Source: Thiobacillus sp. UBA3361
GTDB lineage: Bacteria; Pseudomonadota; Gammaproteobacteria; Burkholderiales; Thiobacillaceae
DNA length: 15,306 bases
Direction of reading: 5' to 3'
Assembly: GCA_002360535.1 (NCBI GenBank)
Contig: DEQR01000036.1
Coordinates: 1-15,306, forward strand
Shown here: one piece after another, positions 5,839-12,350 of the stretch
Numbering within the stretch: the first letter of the stretch is position 1
Layout of the letters: each line of letters begins with the position of its first letter
Notes under the pieces: generated by a model
What the model saw: the letters and a program-made list of their open reading frames with translations, nothing else
Databases searched by the model: none
What the model was told of the DNA's origin: nothing
Translations under genes and position numbers: made by a program

Positions 5839-7059
5839 ATGCTGAACTTCGAAGAAGACTTCACCCCCGCCGCTCGCGCCGGCACCCCCGCCATGCCCCC
5901 CATGCCCCACCTGCAACCGGCCACCACGGGCCTGAACTTCGCCGGCCAGGGCGTGGCCCAGCCGCAATGGGACAAACCCGCCCTCTCCCCTGCCCCTCTC
6001 CCCGGGGGAGAGGGGTTGAAGGCGGCGGATGACCAGAAGCACCGCCGCGTGCGCGTCGAGGACAAGCGCATCATCAACGCCAGCACCGACGTCAACCAGT
6101 TGGTCCCGTTCAAGTACAAATGGGCCTGGGAGAAGTACATCGCCGCCTGCGCCAACCACTGGATGCCGCAGGAGGTGAACATGAACCGCGACATCGCCAC
6201 CTGGAAGGACCCCAACGGCCTCACCGAGGACGAGCGCCTCATCGTCAAGCGCAACCTGGGCTTCTTCGTCACCGCCGACAGCCTGGCCGCCAACAACATC
6301 GTCCTGGGCACCTACCGCCAGATCACCGCCCCCGAATGCCGCCAGTACCTGCTGCGCCAGGCCTTCGAAGAGGCCATCCACACCCACGCCTACCAGTACA
6401 TCGTGGAAAGCCTGGGCCTGGACGAAGGCGAAATCTTCAACGCCTACCACGAGGTGAGCAGCATCAAGGCCAAGGACGAGTTCCTGCTGCCCTTCATCGA
6501 CGTGCTCTCCAACCCCGACTTCAAGACCGGCACCCCCGAGGACGACCAGACCTTCCTCAAATCCCTCATCGCCTTCGCCTGCATCATGGAAGGCCTGTTC
6601 TTCTACGTGGGCTTCGTGCAGATCCTGGCCATGGGCCGCCAGAACAAGATGACCGGCGCCGCCGAGCAGTACCAGTACATCCTGCGGGACGAGTCCATGC
6701 ACTGCAATTTCGGCATCGATATGATTAATCAAATCAAGCTGGAAGAACCCCACCTGTGGACCAGCGAGTTCAAGGCCGAGCTGAAGGCCATGTTCATGAA
6801 GGCCGTGGAGCTGGAATACGCCTACGCCGAGGACACCCTGCCGCGCGGCGTGCTCGGGCTGAATGCCCCCATGTTCAAGGAATACCTGCGCTTCATCGCC
6901 AACCGCCGCGCCACCCAGATCGGCCTGGATGAGCTCTTCCCCGGCGCCACCAACCCCTTCCCCTGGATGGCGGAGATGATCGACCTGAAGAAGGAGAAAA
7001 ACTTCTTCGAAACCCGCGTCACCGAGTACCAGACAGGCGGCGCGCTGGCCTGGGACTGA
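5839..7059 (+). CDS. nrdB: Class Ia ribonucleoside-diphosphate reductase beta subunit (radical-generating)
   Basis: NrdB holds the diiron-tyrosyl radical cofactor that is passed to NrdA. The 406-residue protein has all the expected ligands: D147 (FFVTADS), E178 and H181 (FEEAIH), radical tyrosine Y185, E251 (IMEGLFFY), and E285 and H288 (RDESMH). The C-terminal tail FFETRVTEYQTGGALAWD is the part that docks on NrdA. A GAGGAG Shine-Dalgarno precedes the ATG at 5839. Residues about 47-62 (LSPAPLPGGEGL) are encoded by a palindromic repeat inserted in frame in the flexible N-terminal region, well before the catalytic core. With the defence genes between it and nrdA, it may need its own promoter or read-through from the restriction endonuclease. 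Confidence 0.97.
   Translation: MLNFEEDFTPAARAGTPAMPPMPHLQPATTGLNFAGQGVAQPQWDKPALSPAPLPGGEGLKAADDQKHRRVRVEDKRIINASTDVNQLVPFKYKWAWEKYIAACANHWMPQEVNMNRDIATWKDPNGLTEDERLIVKRNLGFFVTADSLAANNIVLGTYRQITAPECRQYLLRQAFEEAIHTHAYQYIVESLGLDEGEIFNAYHEVSSIKAKDEFLLPFIDVLSNPDFKTGTPEDDQTFLKSLIAFACIMEGLFFYVGFVQILAMGRQNKMTGAAEQYQYILRDESMHCNFGIDMINQIKLEEPHLWTSEFKAELKAMFMKAVELEYAYAEDTLPRGVLGLNAPMFKEYLRFIANRRATQIGLDELFPGATNPFPWMAEMIDLKKEKNFFETRVTEYQTGGALAWD
5993..6015. repeat. Palindromic repeat inserted in frame inside nrdB
   Basis: Perfect 11-bp arms, CCCCTCTCCCC (5993-6003) and GGGGAGAGGGG (6005-6015), flank a single G. It lies in a wider C-rich stretch (about 5979-6026) that codes LSPAPLPGGEGL. It resembles the hairpin after nrdA and the stretch before the SRAP gene. 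The element keeps the nrdB frame open and falls in a tolerant N-terminal linker. Confidence 0.75.
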
Positions 7060-7063
7060 GGCC

Positions 7064-7261
7064 ATGGACGAACGCATCACCTACTGCATGCCCTCCCGCT
7101 GCCCCCTGAGCGCAGATTGCCAGCGTTTCGAGGACGACGCCGCCCGGCACAGCCTGGCACGCACCTACGCGGATTTCAGCGAGGAACTGGTCAGGCGCGC
7201 CGGTGGGCCGGCGAACTGCCCGTTCTTCCTTGAGAAGTCGGGGGCCGGTCCGGCCCAGTAA
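7064..7261 (+). CDS. Small four-cysteine protein downstream of nrdB (65 aa)
   Basis: I do not recognise a named family. The ATG at 7064 lies 4 bp after the nrdB stop, which implies co-transcription and coupled translation. The protein has four cysteines, C8, C13, C19 (ITYCMPSRCPLSADC) and C52 (ANCPFF), with proline next to three of them. This spacing could hold a metal, either zinc or an iron-sulfur cluster. There is no signal peptide or membrane helix. Its position suggests a role linked to ribonucleotide reductase, such as cofactor assembly, redox or regulation, but that rests on context only. Confidence 0.65.
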   Translation: MDERITYCMPSRCPLSADCQRFEDDAARHSLARTYADFSEELVRRAGGPANCPFFLEKSGAGPAQ

Positions 7262-7286
7262 GGCCGGACTCGTAGAATTGATTAAT

Positions 7287-7316
7287 CCCCTCTCCCGAGC
7301 AGAGCGAGGGATGGGC
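7287..7316. repeat. Third, degraded copy of the GC-rich palindromic repeat
   Basis: CCCCTCTCCCGAGCAGAGCG followed by AGGGATGGGC has the same C-rich then G-rich layout as the repeats at 1531-1570 and 5993-6015, but with short, imperfect arms (CCCTC/GAGGG). It sits between the four-cysteine gene and the broken start of the SRAP gene. It may be the cause of that gene's 5' loss. Confidence 0.4.
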
Positions 7317-7341
7317 GAAAAACCGCAGGTAAAAGCTTTAA

Positions 7342-7989
7342 TTCACCCCACCCGCCGAAGTGGCCTCTCATTTCGGCCTGTCGGAGTGCGCGGACTTCGG
7401 CCCCCGCTACAACATCCCGCCCGGCACCGACATCCCGGTGATCCGCCTGTCCCCCGAGGGCAAGCGGGTGCTGCACCTGCTGCGCTGGGGCCTGGTGCCC
7501 CACCGGTCCGGGGACCCTTCCATCGGCGCCAAACTGAACAACGCCCGGGCCGAGGGGGTGGGGGAGAAGTTCTCATACCGCGATGCCTTCCGTCGCCGGC
7601 GCTGCCTGATCCCCGCCGACGGATTCTATGAATGGAAGACCGAAGGCCGGCTGAAGCAGCCCTGGCATTTCAGCCTGAGGTCCGGCGACCCCCTGGCCAT
7701 GGGCGGCCTGTGGGAGTCCTGGCGGGGGCCGGACGGCCGGATACTGCGCGCCTGTGCAATCATCACCACCGGCCCCAACGCGGTCATGGCCCCGGTGCAC
7801 GATCGCGTGCCGGCCATCATCGCCCCCGAGCACTGGCAGGACTGGCTGGCCGCCCCGCCGGACGAGGTGAGAGCTTTACTGGCACCGCTCCCCGCCGAGG
7901 CCATGCAGGCCTGGAAGGTGGACCGGCGGGTGAGCCACACCACTGCGGATGACCCCGGCTTGGTCGCCCTGATGGCCGAGGCGGCCTGA
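7342..7989 (+). pseudogene. SRAP domain protein (YedK/HMCES type), 5'-truncated and frameshifted
   Basis: SRAP proteins protect abasic sites in single-stranded DNA by forming a covalent link through Cys2, exposed when the first Met is removed. Most of the domain is here: FGPRYNIPPG, LRWGLVPH, LNNARAE, CLIPADGFYEWK (conserved glutamate), and APVHDRVPAII (conserved histidine). However, the usual N-terminus, MCGR-x-x-LFTPPAEV, is reduced to FTPPAEV from 7342. An in-frame TAA at 7339-7341 blocks extension. Dropping one A in gctttaattc would restore A-L-F-T-P-P, so a frameshift is visible too. No MCGR codons are found upstream. A GTG at 7360 could start a 209-codon product lacking Cys2. Likely inactive in cross-linking, though the rest of the frame is intact. 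Confidence 0.75.
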
Positions 7990-8022
7990 GGCAGCAGCCT
8001 GCGTCGCATGGACTACGCATCC

Positions 8023-8050
8023 GGCGGATGACGCCTGCGGGTCATCCGCC
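8023..8050. terminator. Hairpin between convergent genes
   Basis: Perfect 9-bp arms GGCGGATGA (8023-8031) and TCATCCGCC (8042-8050) enclose a 10-nt loop. It lies 34 bp after the SRAP stop and 17 bp before the end of the minus-strand EgtB/SenA-like gene, the right place for a shared terminator. No T-run flanks it, so it may act as a weak or Rho-aided terminator or as an mRNA 3' stabiliser. Confidence 0.5.
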
Positions 8051-8066
8051 CGCCCGGTCCACCCCT

Positions 8067-9416
8067 TCACCGGGCGCAGGTGCGAAACCCCACGAACACG
8101 TCACGCCGCTCGGGCAGGTAGGCCTGCCGGTAGCTGCCGCGGATCAGACTTGAGGCGGTGGCCCAGGAGCCGCCCTTGGTGGTCCGATGGGTGCCGAACT
8201 GGAGGGTGGACATGTAGGGATACATGTCCACCCTGAAGCCGTCGTAGGGCAGGAAGGGGCTGGCGGTCCATTCCCAGGCGGTGCCCAGCATCTGGCGGCA
8301 ACCGAAGCGGCTGTCTCCCGCCGCCAAATCATTCACGGCTGGGCGGTGGAGGGCGGCGGCATCCAGGTCCGCCCGGCCGGCGTCCATGCCGGCGCCCCAG
8401 GGATAGAGTTGAGCGGGGCTGTCCGGCCCGCGGCCCAGAGCGGCGGCCTCCCATTCGAACTCCGTGGGCAAGCGCCGGCCGGCCCAGTTGCAATAGGCCT
8501 CCGCCTCCCAGTAGCTGACGTGCAGCACCGGCGAGGCCGGGTCCAGGGGCAGCCAGCGGTCGAAATGCCGCTGCCGCCAGGCGCCCTCCTCCCGCTTCCA
8601 GTAGATGGGGGCGTCCGGGGGCGCGGCCGGAGCCTGGCGGGTGGCGTCGCCGTCGGCTGCGGCACGGGCACTCAGCCATTTGCGCCCGCCCCAACTCCAC
8701 CAGGTCTCGTTCCGGTAGCCCTCCGCCTCGACGAATTCCAGGAACGCGCCGTTGGACACCAAGGTCCGGGAGATGGCGAACTCGGGCAGATCGACGAGGA
8801 AGTCAGGCTTCTCGCAATCGAAGGCGAAATGGGCGGCGGCGAAGTCCGGCGAGTCCGCGGGCATGCCGATTCGGTAGCGCCCGGCGGGGATGGTGACGTC
8901 GCCGGGGGCGGCGCCGGCGGTCTCCGGCCGGGCAGTCGGCTGGGCGAAGGGCGGCGGGGTGAAAGGTGGCGGCGCGTAGCCCAGGGTCTGGCATGCCCAG
9001 ATCATGGACTCGATATGCATGTGCTGGTGGAAGATGCCGTACTTGCAGAGATACAGGTCCTGGGGCGTCAGGGGCCGGGTGGCCAGGCATTCCAGCACCG
9101 ACTCGTGGACGGCGCGCATGTAGTCCAGGATGGCGGCCTTGCCGGGCACCACGTCGGGCCGCCAGCGGTCTTCGTGGTCGATGTCGAAGGAGTCCCACAC
9201 CGGGTCGAGGCCGGGCATGATGGGCGGGCGCGCCAGCCAGGGGCGGAGCAGAAAGGTTTCCAGGAAGAAGGCCGTGTGTCCGCCTTCCCAGACGGGCGGG
9301 TTGATGCCCGGGTGGTAAGGCACCCGCAGCCGTGCGTCGTCCAGGCTTTCGATGAGGGCGAGCAGGCGCCGGTAGGCGTGGTCCAGGGCTTGTTCGATTT
9401 CAGGCTGGGTCTGCAT
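8067..9416 (-). CDS. EgtB/SenA-like non-heme iron enzyme (DinB + FGE-sulfatase domains)
   Basis: This 449-residue protein has an N-terminal DinB_2 domain (about 1-145) and a C-terminal formylglycine-generating-enzyme-like domain (about 172-449). The expected iron ligands are present: H47 in WEGGHTAFF, and H130 and H134 in FHQHMHIES, the H-x3-H-x-E motif of EgtB. The C-terminal part shows RLPTEFEWE, GTAWEWT, TKGGSW and VGFRTC, all typical of the family. Such enzymes join a thiol or selenol donor to trimethylated histidine to make ergothioneine or selenoneine. No EgtD, SenB or SenC gene is in the window, so the substrate is open; another sulfoxide-synthase-like role is possible. The ATG at 9416 starts at the family N-terminus; an upstream in-frame start at 9506 would add 30 atypical residues. 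Shine-Dalgarno is weak. Confidence 0.85.
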   Translation of the reverse strand: MQTQPEIEQALDHAYRRLLALIESLDDARLRVPYHPGINPPVWEGGHTAFFLETFLLRPWLARPPIMPGLDPVWDSFDIDHEDRWRPDVVPGKAAILDYMRAVHESVLECLATRPLTPQDLYLCKYGIFHQHMHIESMIWACQTLGYAPPPFTPPPFAQPTARPETAGAAPGDVTIPAGRYRIGMPADSPDFAAAHFAFDCEKPDFLVDLPEFAISRTLVSNGAFLEFVEAEGYRNETWWSWGGRKWLSARAAADGDATRQAPAAPPDAPIYWKREEGAWRQRHFDRWLPLDPASPVLHVSYWEAEAYCNWAGRRLPTEFEWEAAALGRGPDSPAQLYPWGAGMDAGRADLDAAALHRPAVNDLAAGDSRFGCRQMLGTAWEWTASPFLPYDGFRVDMYPYMSTLQFGTHRTTKGGSWATASSLIRGSYRQAYLPERRDVFVGFRTCAR

Positions 9417-9569
9417 GGGACAGTTCGTTGCGGCGCGGCGGAGGCTGAAGACACGCCAAGGATGCAACGGCCGCCTTCGATGTGGAAGGCCGCCATTCGA
9501 GCACACGGCGCCCTCCCGGCGCGGGACACCCAGGCTTATCTGGCCCGAGCCGGCCCCGGCATGCCACCG

Positions 9570-10175
9570 CTAGAGCGGGAAGTAGCTGCGGTCCTTGGTG
9601 TAATGCATGTAGCCCACGCTGGCTCCCGCGCGCCAGCCGACGCCCAGGCGGATGGGGGCGAGCACGATGTCCTGGCGCTGCTGGTAGTTCATGCCCACGC
9701 CGGCCACCCAGTAGAGGCTGCCATCGACGCCGGGGAAGCGCTGGTAGATGCGCTCCTTGTCCTTCAGGTTGTACACCAGCACGAACACCTTGGAGGCGTT
9801 GAAACCCAGGTCGAACCCCAGCGACGGCCCCTGCCAATAGACCTTCGCCTTCTGGCCGTTCTTGAGGGTGAGATCCCCCTTGCCGTAGCTGAGGCCCACG
9901 GTGATGGCGCCGGACAGTTCCTCGCCCTTGATGTAACCCACCGGCCGACCCTGGTCCTGGAAGGCCTTTTCGACCACCTTGGCCAAGCCTTCCGTGGTCT
10001 CGCCGAAAAATTCCTTGGCCACCGACAGGATCGAATCCTTGTCATAGGTGTCGGTCTCCTCCGCGGCCCGAGCAGACGTCATGGGGATCAGCCAGAACAG
10101 TGCCAGCATGGCGGCCAGCAGGACTTGCAGGCCTCGCCGTGAGGCCGGAAGAGGGGAAACGGGATGCGGCGTCAT
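9570..10175 (-). CDS. Secreted DUF1134 (EipA-like) protein
   Basis: This 201-residue protein has a clear signal peptide: a positive start with two arginines, a hydrophobic stretch of about residues 17-31, and a likely cut after SARA-A (about residue 37). The mature part matches DUF1134: VAKEFFGETTEGLAKVVEKAF, GYIKGEELSGAITVGLSYGKG, KVYWQGPSLGFDLGFNASKVF, and a Gly-rich C-terminal GVGWRAGASVGYMHYTK. In Brucella a member called EipA works in the periplasm in cell-envelope integrity; the role here is unknown. The ATG at 10175 has a strong AAGGAGG 6 bp upstream, so the longer frame from 10307 is rejected. It lies 145 bp after the nitroreductase in the same direction, with repeated ATGCGCA motifs in that gap. 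Confidence 0.9.
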   Translation of the reverse strand: MTPHPVSPLPASRRGLQVLLAAMLALFWLIPMTSARAAEETDTYDKDSILSVAKEFFGETTEGLAKVVEKAFQDQGRPVGYIKGEELSGAITVGLSYGKGDLTLKNGQKAKVYWQGPSLGFDLGFNASKVFVLVYNLKDKERIYQRFPGVDGSLYWVAGVGMNYQQRQDIVLAPIRLGVGWRAGASVGYMHYTKDRSYFPL

Positions 10176-10208
10176 GGCGACCTCCTTGTTGCTGTCGATA
10201 AGATTGAG

Positions 10209-10250
10209 ATGCGCAGTGTTCACCGCCGTTCCCGGATGCGCAATGCGCAT
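10209..10250 (-). promoter_or_regulatory. Repeated ATGCGCA sites upstream of the DUF1134 gene
   Basis: ATGCGCA occurs at 10209-10215 and 10236-10242, and its inverse TGCGCAT at 10244-10250. The last two form a perfect 7-bp palindrome around one base. All lie 34-75 bp upstream of the DUF1134 start codon. The spacing suggests an operator for a dimeric regulator, but no -35/-10 pair is clear and the regulator is unknown. Confidence 0.35.
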
Positions 10251-10320
10251 GGCCCATACCGGGTGGGTTGACCGCGCGGCCGGATTCGGCGGGTCAGGCC
10301 GCGCCACCCCCTCGATCCCG

Positions 10321-10977
10321 TCAAACCCGGCGCACCACCGCCTCCAGGGTCTGCCGGGTCTTCAACGGCTGGGGATTGATCCGGTAGCCGAAAGCGGCCA
10401 TCACGGCCAGGCCGAAACGGCCGTCCTCCAGCAGCCCGGCCTCGGCCAGCACCCGCTCGGCACCGGCCTGGTTGAAACCTTCGATGGGACAGGAGTCGAT
10501 GCCGATCAGGGCGGCGGCGGTCATCATGTTGCCCAGGGCGATGTAGGCCTGGCGGCAGCCCCAGTCGAACAGGGCGCGCGGTTCCCGGAGATCGAAATCG
10601 GTCTCGTGGAACTGCTTGTACATCGTGCCTTTGCGGGCGACCACCTCATCCGGCAGCTTCTGTATCCTGCGCATGAAGCCCTCGACGTAGTCGGAGCCGG
10701 GACGCATGTCGTCCTTGCGCACCAGGATGGCGATGACATGGCTGGCGCTGGGGAACTGGCCCTTGGCACCCCAGGTGGCGGTGAGCAGTTTCTCGCGCAG
10801 GGCCATGTCCTGGATGACCAGGAAGCGCCAGGGCTCGAAGCCGAACGAGCTGGGCGACAGGCGGCCGGTCTCCAGGATGAAGCTGAAATCCTCGTCGGTG
10901 ATCTTGCGCGCCGGATCGAAGGTCTTGCAGGCGTGGCGGAAGTTGAAGGCGTCGAGAATGGCTTGTTTGCTGATCAT
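10321..10977 (-). CDS. Nitroreductase family NAD(P)H-dependent oxidoreductase
   Basis: This 218-residue flavoprotein belongs to the NfsB/NfnB-like nitroreductases, FMN-binding dimers that reduce nitro groups, quinones or flavins with NAD(P)H. The N-terminal RHACKTFDPARKIT (14-27) is the FMN-phosphate-binding Arg-His motif. SPSSFGFEPWRFLV (41-54) is the second FMN-contact segment, and GLAVMAAFGYR with a final arginine closes the fold. Length is normal. The ATG at 10977 is chosen because MISKQ begins the family N-terminus and AGGTG precedes it; a start at 11007 would add 10 atypical residues. The DUF1134 gene follows on the same strand. The physiological substrate cannot be told from sequence. 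Confidence 0.93.
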   Translation of the reverse strand: MISKQAILDAFNFRHACKTFDPARKITDEDFSFILETGRLSPSSFGFEPWRFLVIQDMALREKLLTATWGAKGQFPSASHVIAILVRKDDMRPGSDYVEGFMRRIQKLPDEVVARKGTMYKQFHETDFDLREPRALFDWGCRQAYIALGNMMTAAALIGIDSCPIEGFNQAGAERVLAEAGLLEDGRFGLAVMAAFGYRINPQPLKTRQTLEAVVRRV

Positions 10978-11315
10978 GGTGCACCTGTCTGATTCAAGTG
11001 GGGACAAAGCGGTTCGGGCCCTGCCCAGCCGCCGATCCGTCCGCGCGAAGGTGCGGATACCCGTTCATCCTGGCACTCGAGGGCGGCCGAGTCTGGAGCA
11101 CCAATAAAAAGCATAGTCCCGGTAAGGGAATTGGCCACGCCCGGCCGGCGATGGCGGCCGGACAAGGGGAAGCCGTTCGTAACACCTTGAAACAGACCGG
11201 CCGGCCGCGGTAATCCAGCCGATACACACGCGCTCCAGAATCACCCTCACGCCGCGCCCGAAACCGGGGCGGCCATTCGATCCGTATCCCGATCCACATC
11301 CGCAAGGAGATCACG
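10978..11315. promoter_or_regulatory. 338-bp gene-free divergent region
   Basis: This separates the minus-strand nitroreductase and the plus-strand Spy-like gene and must hold both promoters. No convincing ORF with a ribosome site is present. An AT-rich patch AATAAAAAGCATAG (about 11104-11117) interrupts GC-rich DNA. A possible plus-strand -35 TTGAAA lies at 11187-11192 with only a poor -10 (TAATCC, 11211-11216). GGCCGG-rich inverted repeats are near 11140-11160 and 11197-11208. Nothing here is strong enough to assign. Confidence 0.4.
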
Positions 11316-11816
11316 ATGAACAGCAAGCGAATTTTCGGCAAACGTACCCTGATGGTGGCCCTGCTGGCCGGTTCCGGCGCCCTGGTGGCCACCTCCTTCG
11401 CCATGCCGGGCGGCCCCGGCCAGGGGGGCTGCACCGCCGCGCCCGCACAAAAGGCCCAGACCCAGCGCGAGGCGTTCCGCGCCCAGCGCCTGGCCGGGCT
11501 GAAGGAGAAGCTCAAGCTCCAGCCCGGGCAGGAGGCCGCCTGGCAGACCTTCGCCGCCGCCTCCCAGCCCGGAACGGGACAGATGGACAGGCGGGCGATG
11601 CGCGATGAGTTCGGGAAAATGAACTTGCCCGATCGCATGGACAAGATGCTGTCCATGATGGACGAACGCCGCGCACGCATGGCCCAGCGCGCCGAGGCGG
11701 TGAAACAGTTCTATGCCCAGCTCACGCCCGAGCAGCGGACCGTATTCGATGCTGAAGCCATGCCCCTGCGCCACAGCAAACACCACCACCACGGCGGTAT
11801 GGGCCGGTCTTCCTGA
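11316..11816 (+). CDS. Spy/CpxP-like periplasmic LTXXQ protein
   Basis: This 166-residue exported protein has an N-terminal signal sequence (KRTLMVALLAGSGALVATSFA, about 9-29). A helical body follows with two LTXXQ-like motifs: LKLQPGQEAAW (66-76) and AQLTPEQRTVF (134-144). Spy and CpxP are small periplasmic chaperones, or stress sensors of the Cpx system, that bind unfolded proteins or metals. The C-terminus ends in HSKHHHHGG, which suggests metal binding. AAGGAG precedes the ATG at 11316. No Cpx-type or metal two-component genes are visible nearby, so its regulation is open. The single cysteine C39 in GGC is too far from the N-terminus for a usual lipobox. Confidence 0.8.
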   Translation: MNSKRIFGKRTLMVALLAGSGALVATSFAMPGGPGQGGCTAAPAQKAQTQREAFRAQRLAGLKEKLKLQPGQEAAWQTFAAASQPGTGQMDRRAMRDEFGKMNLPDRMDKMLSMMDERRARMAQRAEAVKQFYAQLTPEQRTVFDAEAMPLRHSKHHHHGGMGRSS

Positions 11817-11831
11817 TCGGCGTGTATGAGG

Positions 11832-11855
11832 ACATGGGCGGACATCCGCCCATGT
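11832..11855. terminator. Bidirectional hairpin terminator
   Basis: Perfect 11-bp arms ACATGGGCGGA (11832-11842) and TCCGCCCATGT (11845-11855) with a tight centre lie 16 bp after the Spy-like gene and 43 bp before the end of the minus-strand gene at 11898. The plus side is followed by TCGTTTCC, a weak T-run. Its position between convergent genes supports shared termination. Confidence 0.65.
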
Positions 11856-11897
11856 TCGTTTCCGTGCGAAGCCGCCGGCCACGGCCGGCGGGCACGG

Positions 11898-12278
11898 TCA
11901 GAAGGTATAGCGAAACGTCAGCCCCAGGTTGATGCCCTTGTCCTGGCGCAACTCGGCCGCCGCCTCGGAGCCGAGGCCGGGGTCCATGAATTCCAACGTC
12001 CAACCCTTCTCCGCCCAACCCTGGCGCCCGCCCGGGGCGGTGTAATGCGAGCCCCTGAGCAGGGTCTTGATCGTGGACAGGATGGCAGCCGCGGTGAAAT
12101 TACCGGCCCCCGGCGGTGCGTATGCTTCCTCCCCGTAGTTCTCCTCGATGTTCGGCGCCGAGCCATTGCCCCAGCCGCTGTAGTGATGCGCCAGACGATC
12201 ACCCTTGCCCTTGGCGAGCACGGTGCCGGGCAGGCCGGTCATCACCGCCATGCCCATCAGCAAAGCCTTGCGTTTCAT
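11898..12278 (-). CDS. Small exported hypothetical protein (126 aa)
   Basis: I do not recognise the family. The first 22 residues (MKRKALLMGMAVMTGLPGTVLA) form a good signal peptide with a likely cut after VLA. The mature part is rich in Gly, Tyr and Ala (GWGNGSAPNIEENYGEEAY), has a helix-like middle (FTAAAILSTIKTLL), and ends in GLTFRYTF. A final alternating strand ending in Phe is typical of outer-membrane beta-strands, but the protein is too short for an ordinary barrel. The ATG at 12278 follows GGAGGG at good spacing. A possible promoter lies at 12321-12350. Confidence 0.7.
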   Translation of the reverse strand: MKRKALLMGMAVMTGLPGTVLAKGKGDRLAHHYSGWGNGSAPNIEENYGEEAYAPPGAGNFTAAAILSTIKTLLRGSHYTAPGGRQGWAEKGWTLEFMDPGLGSEAAAELRQDKGINLGLTFRYTF

Positions 12279-12320
12279 CGCACCCTCCGCTCGGTGCCTG
12301 TCCTCTTTCTTTGTAGTCCT

Positions 12321-12350
12321 AACCTAGCGGTATGGCAGGGTGATTTTCAA
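12321..12350 (-). promoter_or_regulatory. Candidate sigma-70-like promoter for the 126-aa exported protein
   Basis: On the minus strand TTGAAA (12350-12345) and TAGGTT (12326-12321) are 18 bp apart, about 43 bp upstream of the ATG at 12278. The -35 overlaps the stop codon of the upstream EcsC-family gene. The -10 is a poor match, so this is tentative. Confidence 0.3.

Noticed and set aside
5632..7080. 482-codon open frame on the minus strand opposite nrdB
   Set aside because: nrdB is certain on the plus strand. In GC-rich DNA the opposite frame often stays open; the translation is His/Val/Gly-rich without family motifs or a ribosome site.
8187..10142. 651-codon plus-strand open frame across the EgtB/SenA-like and DUF1134 genes
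   Set aside because: It runs opposite two well-supported genes and across their intergenic gap; composition is typical of an antisense shadow.
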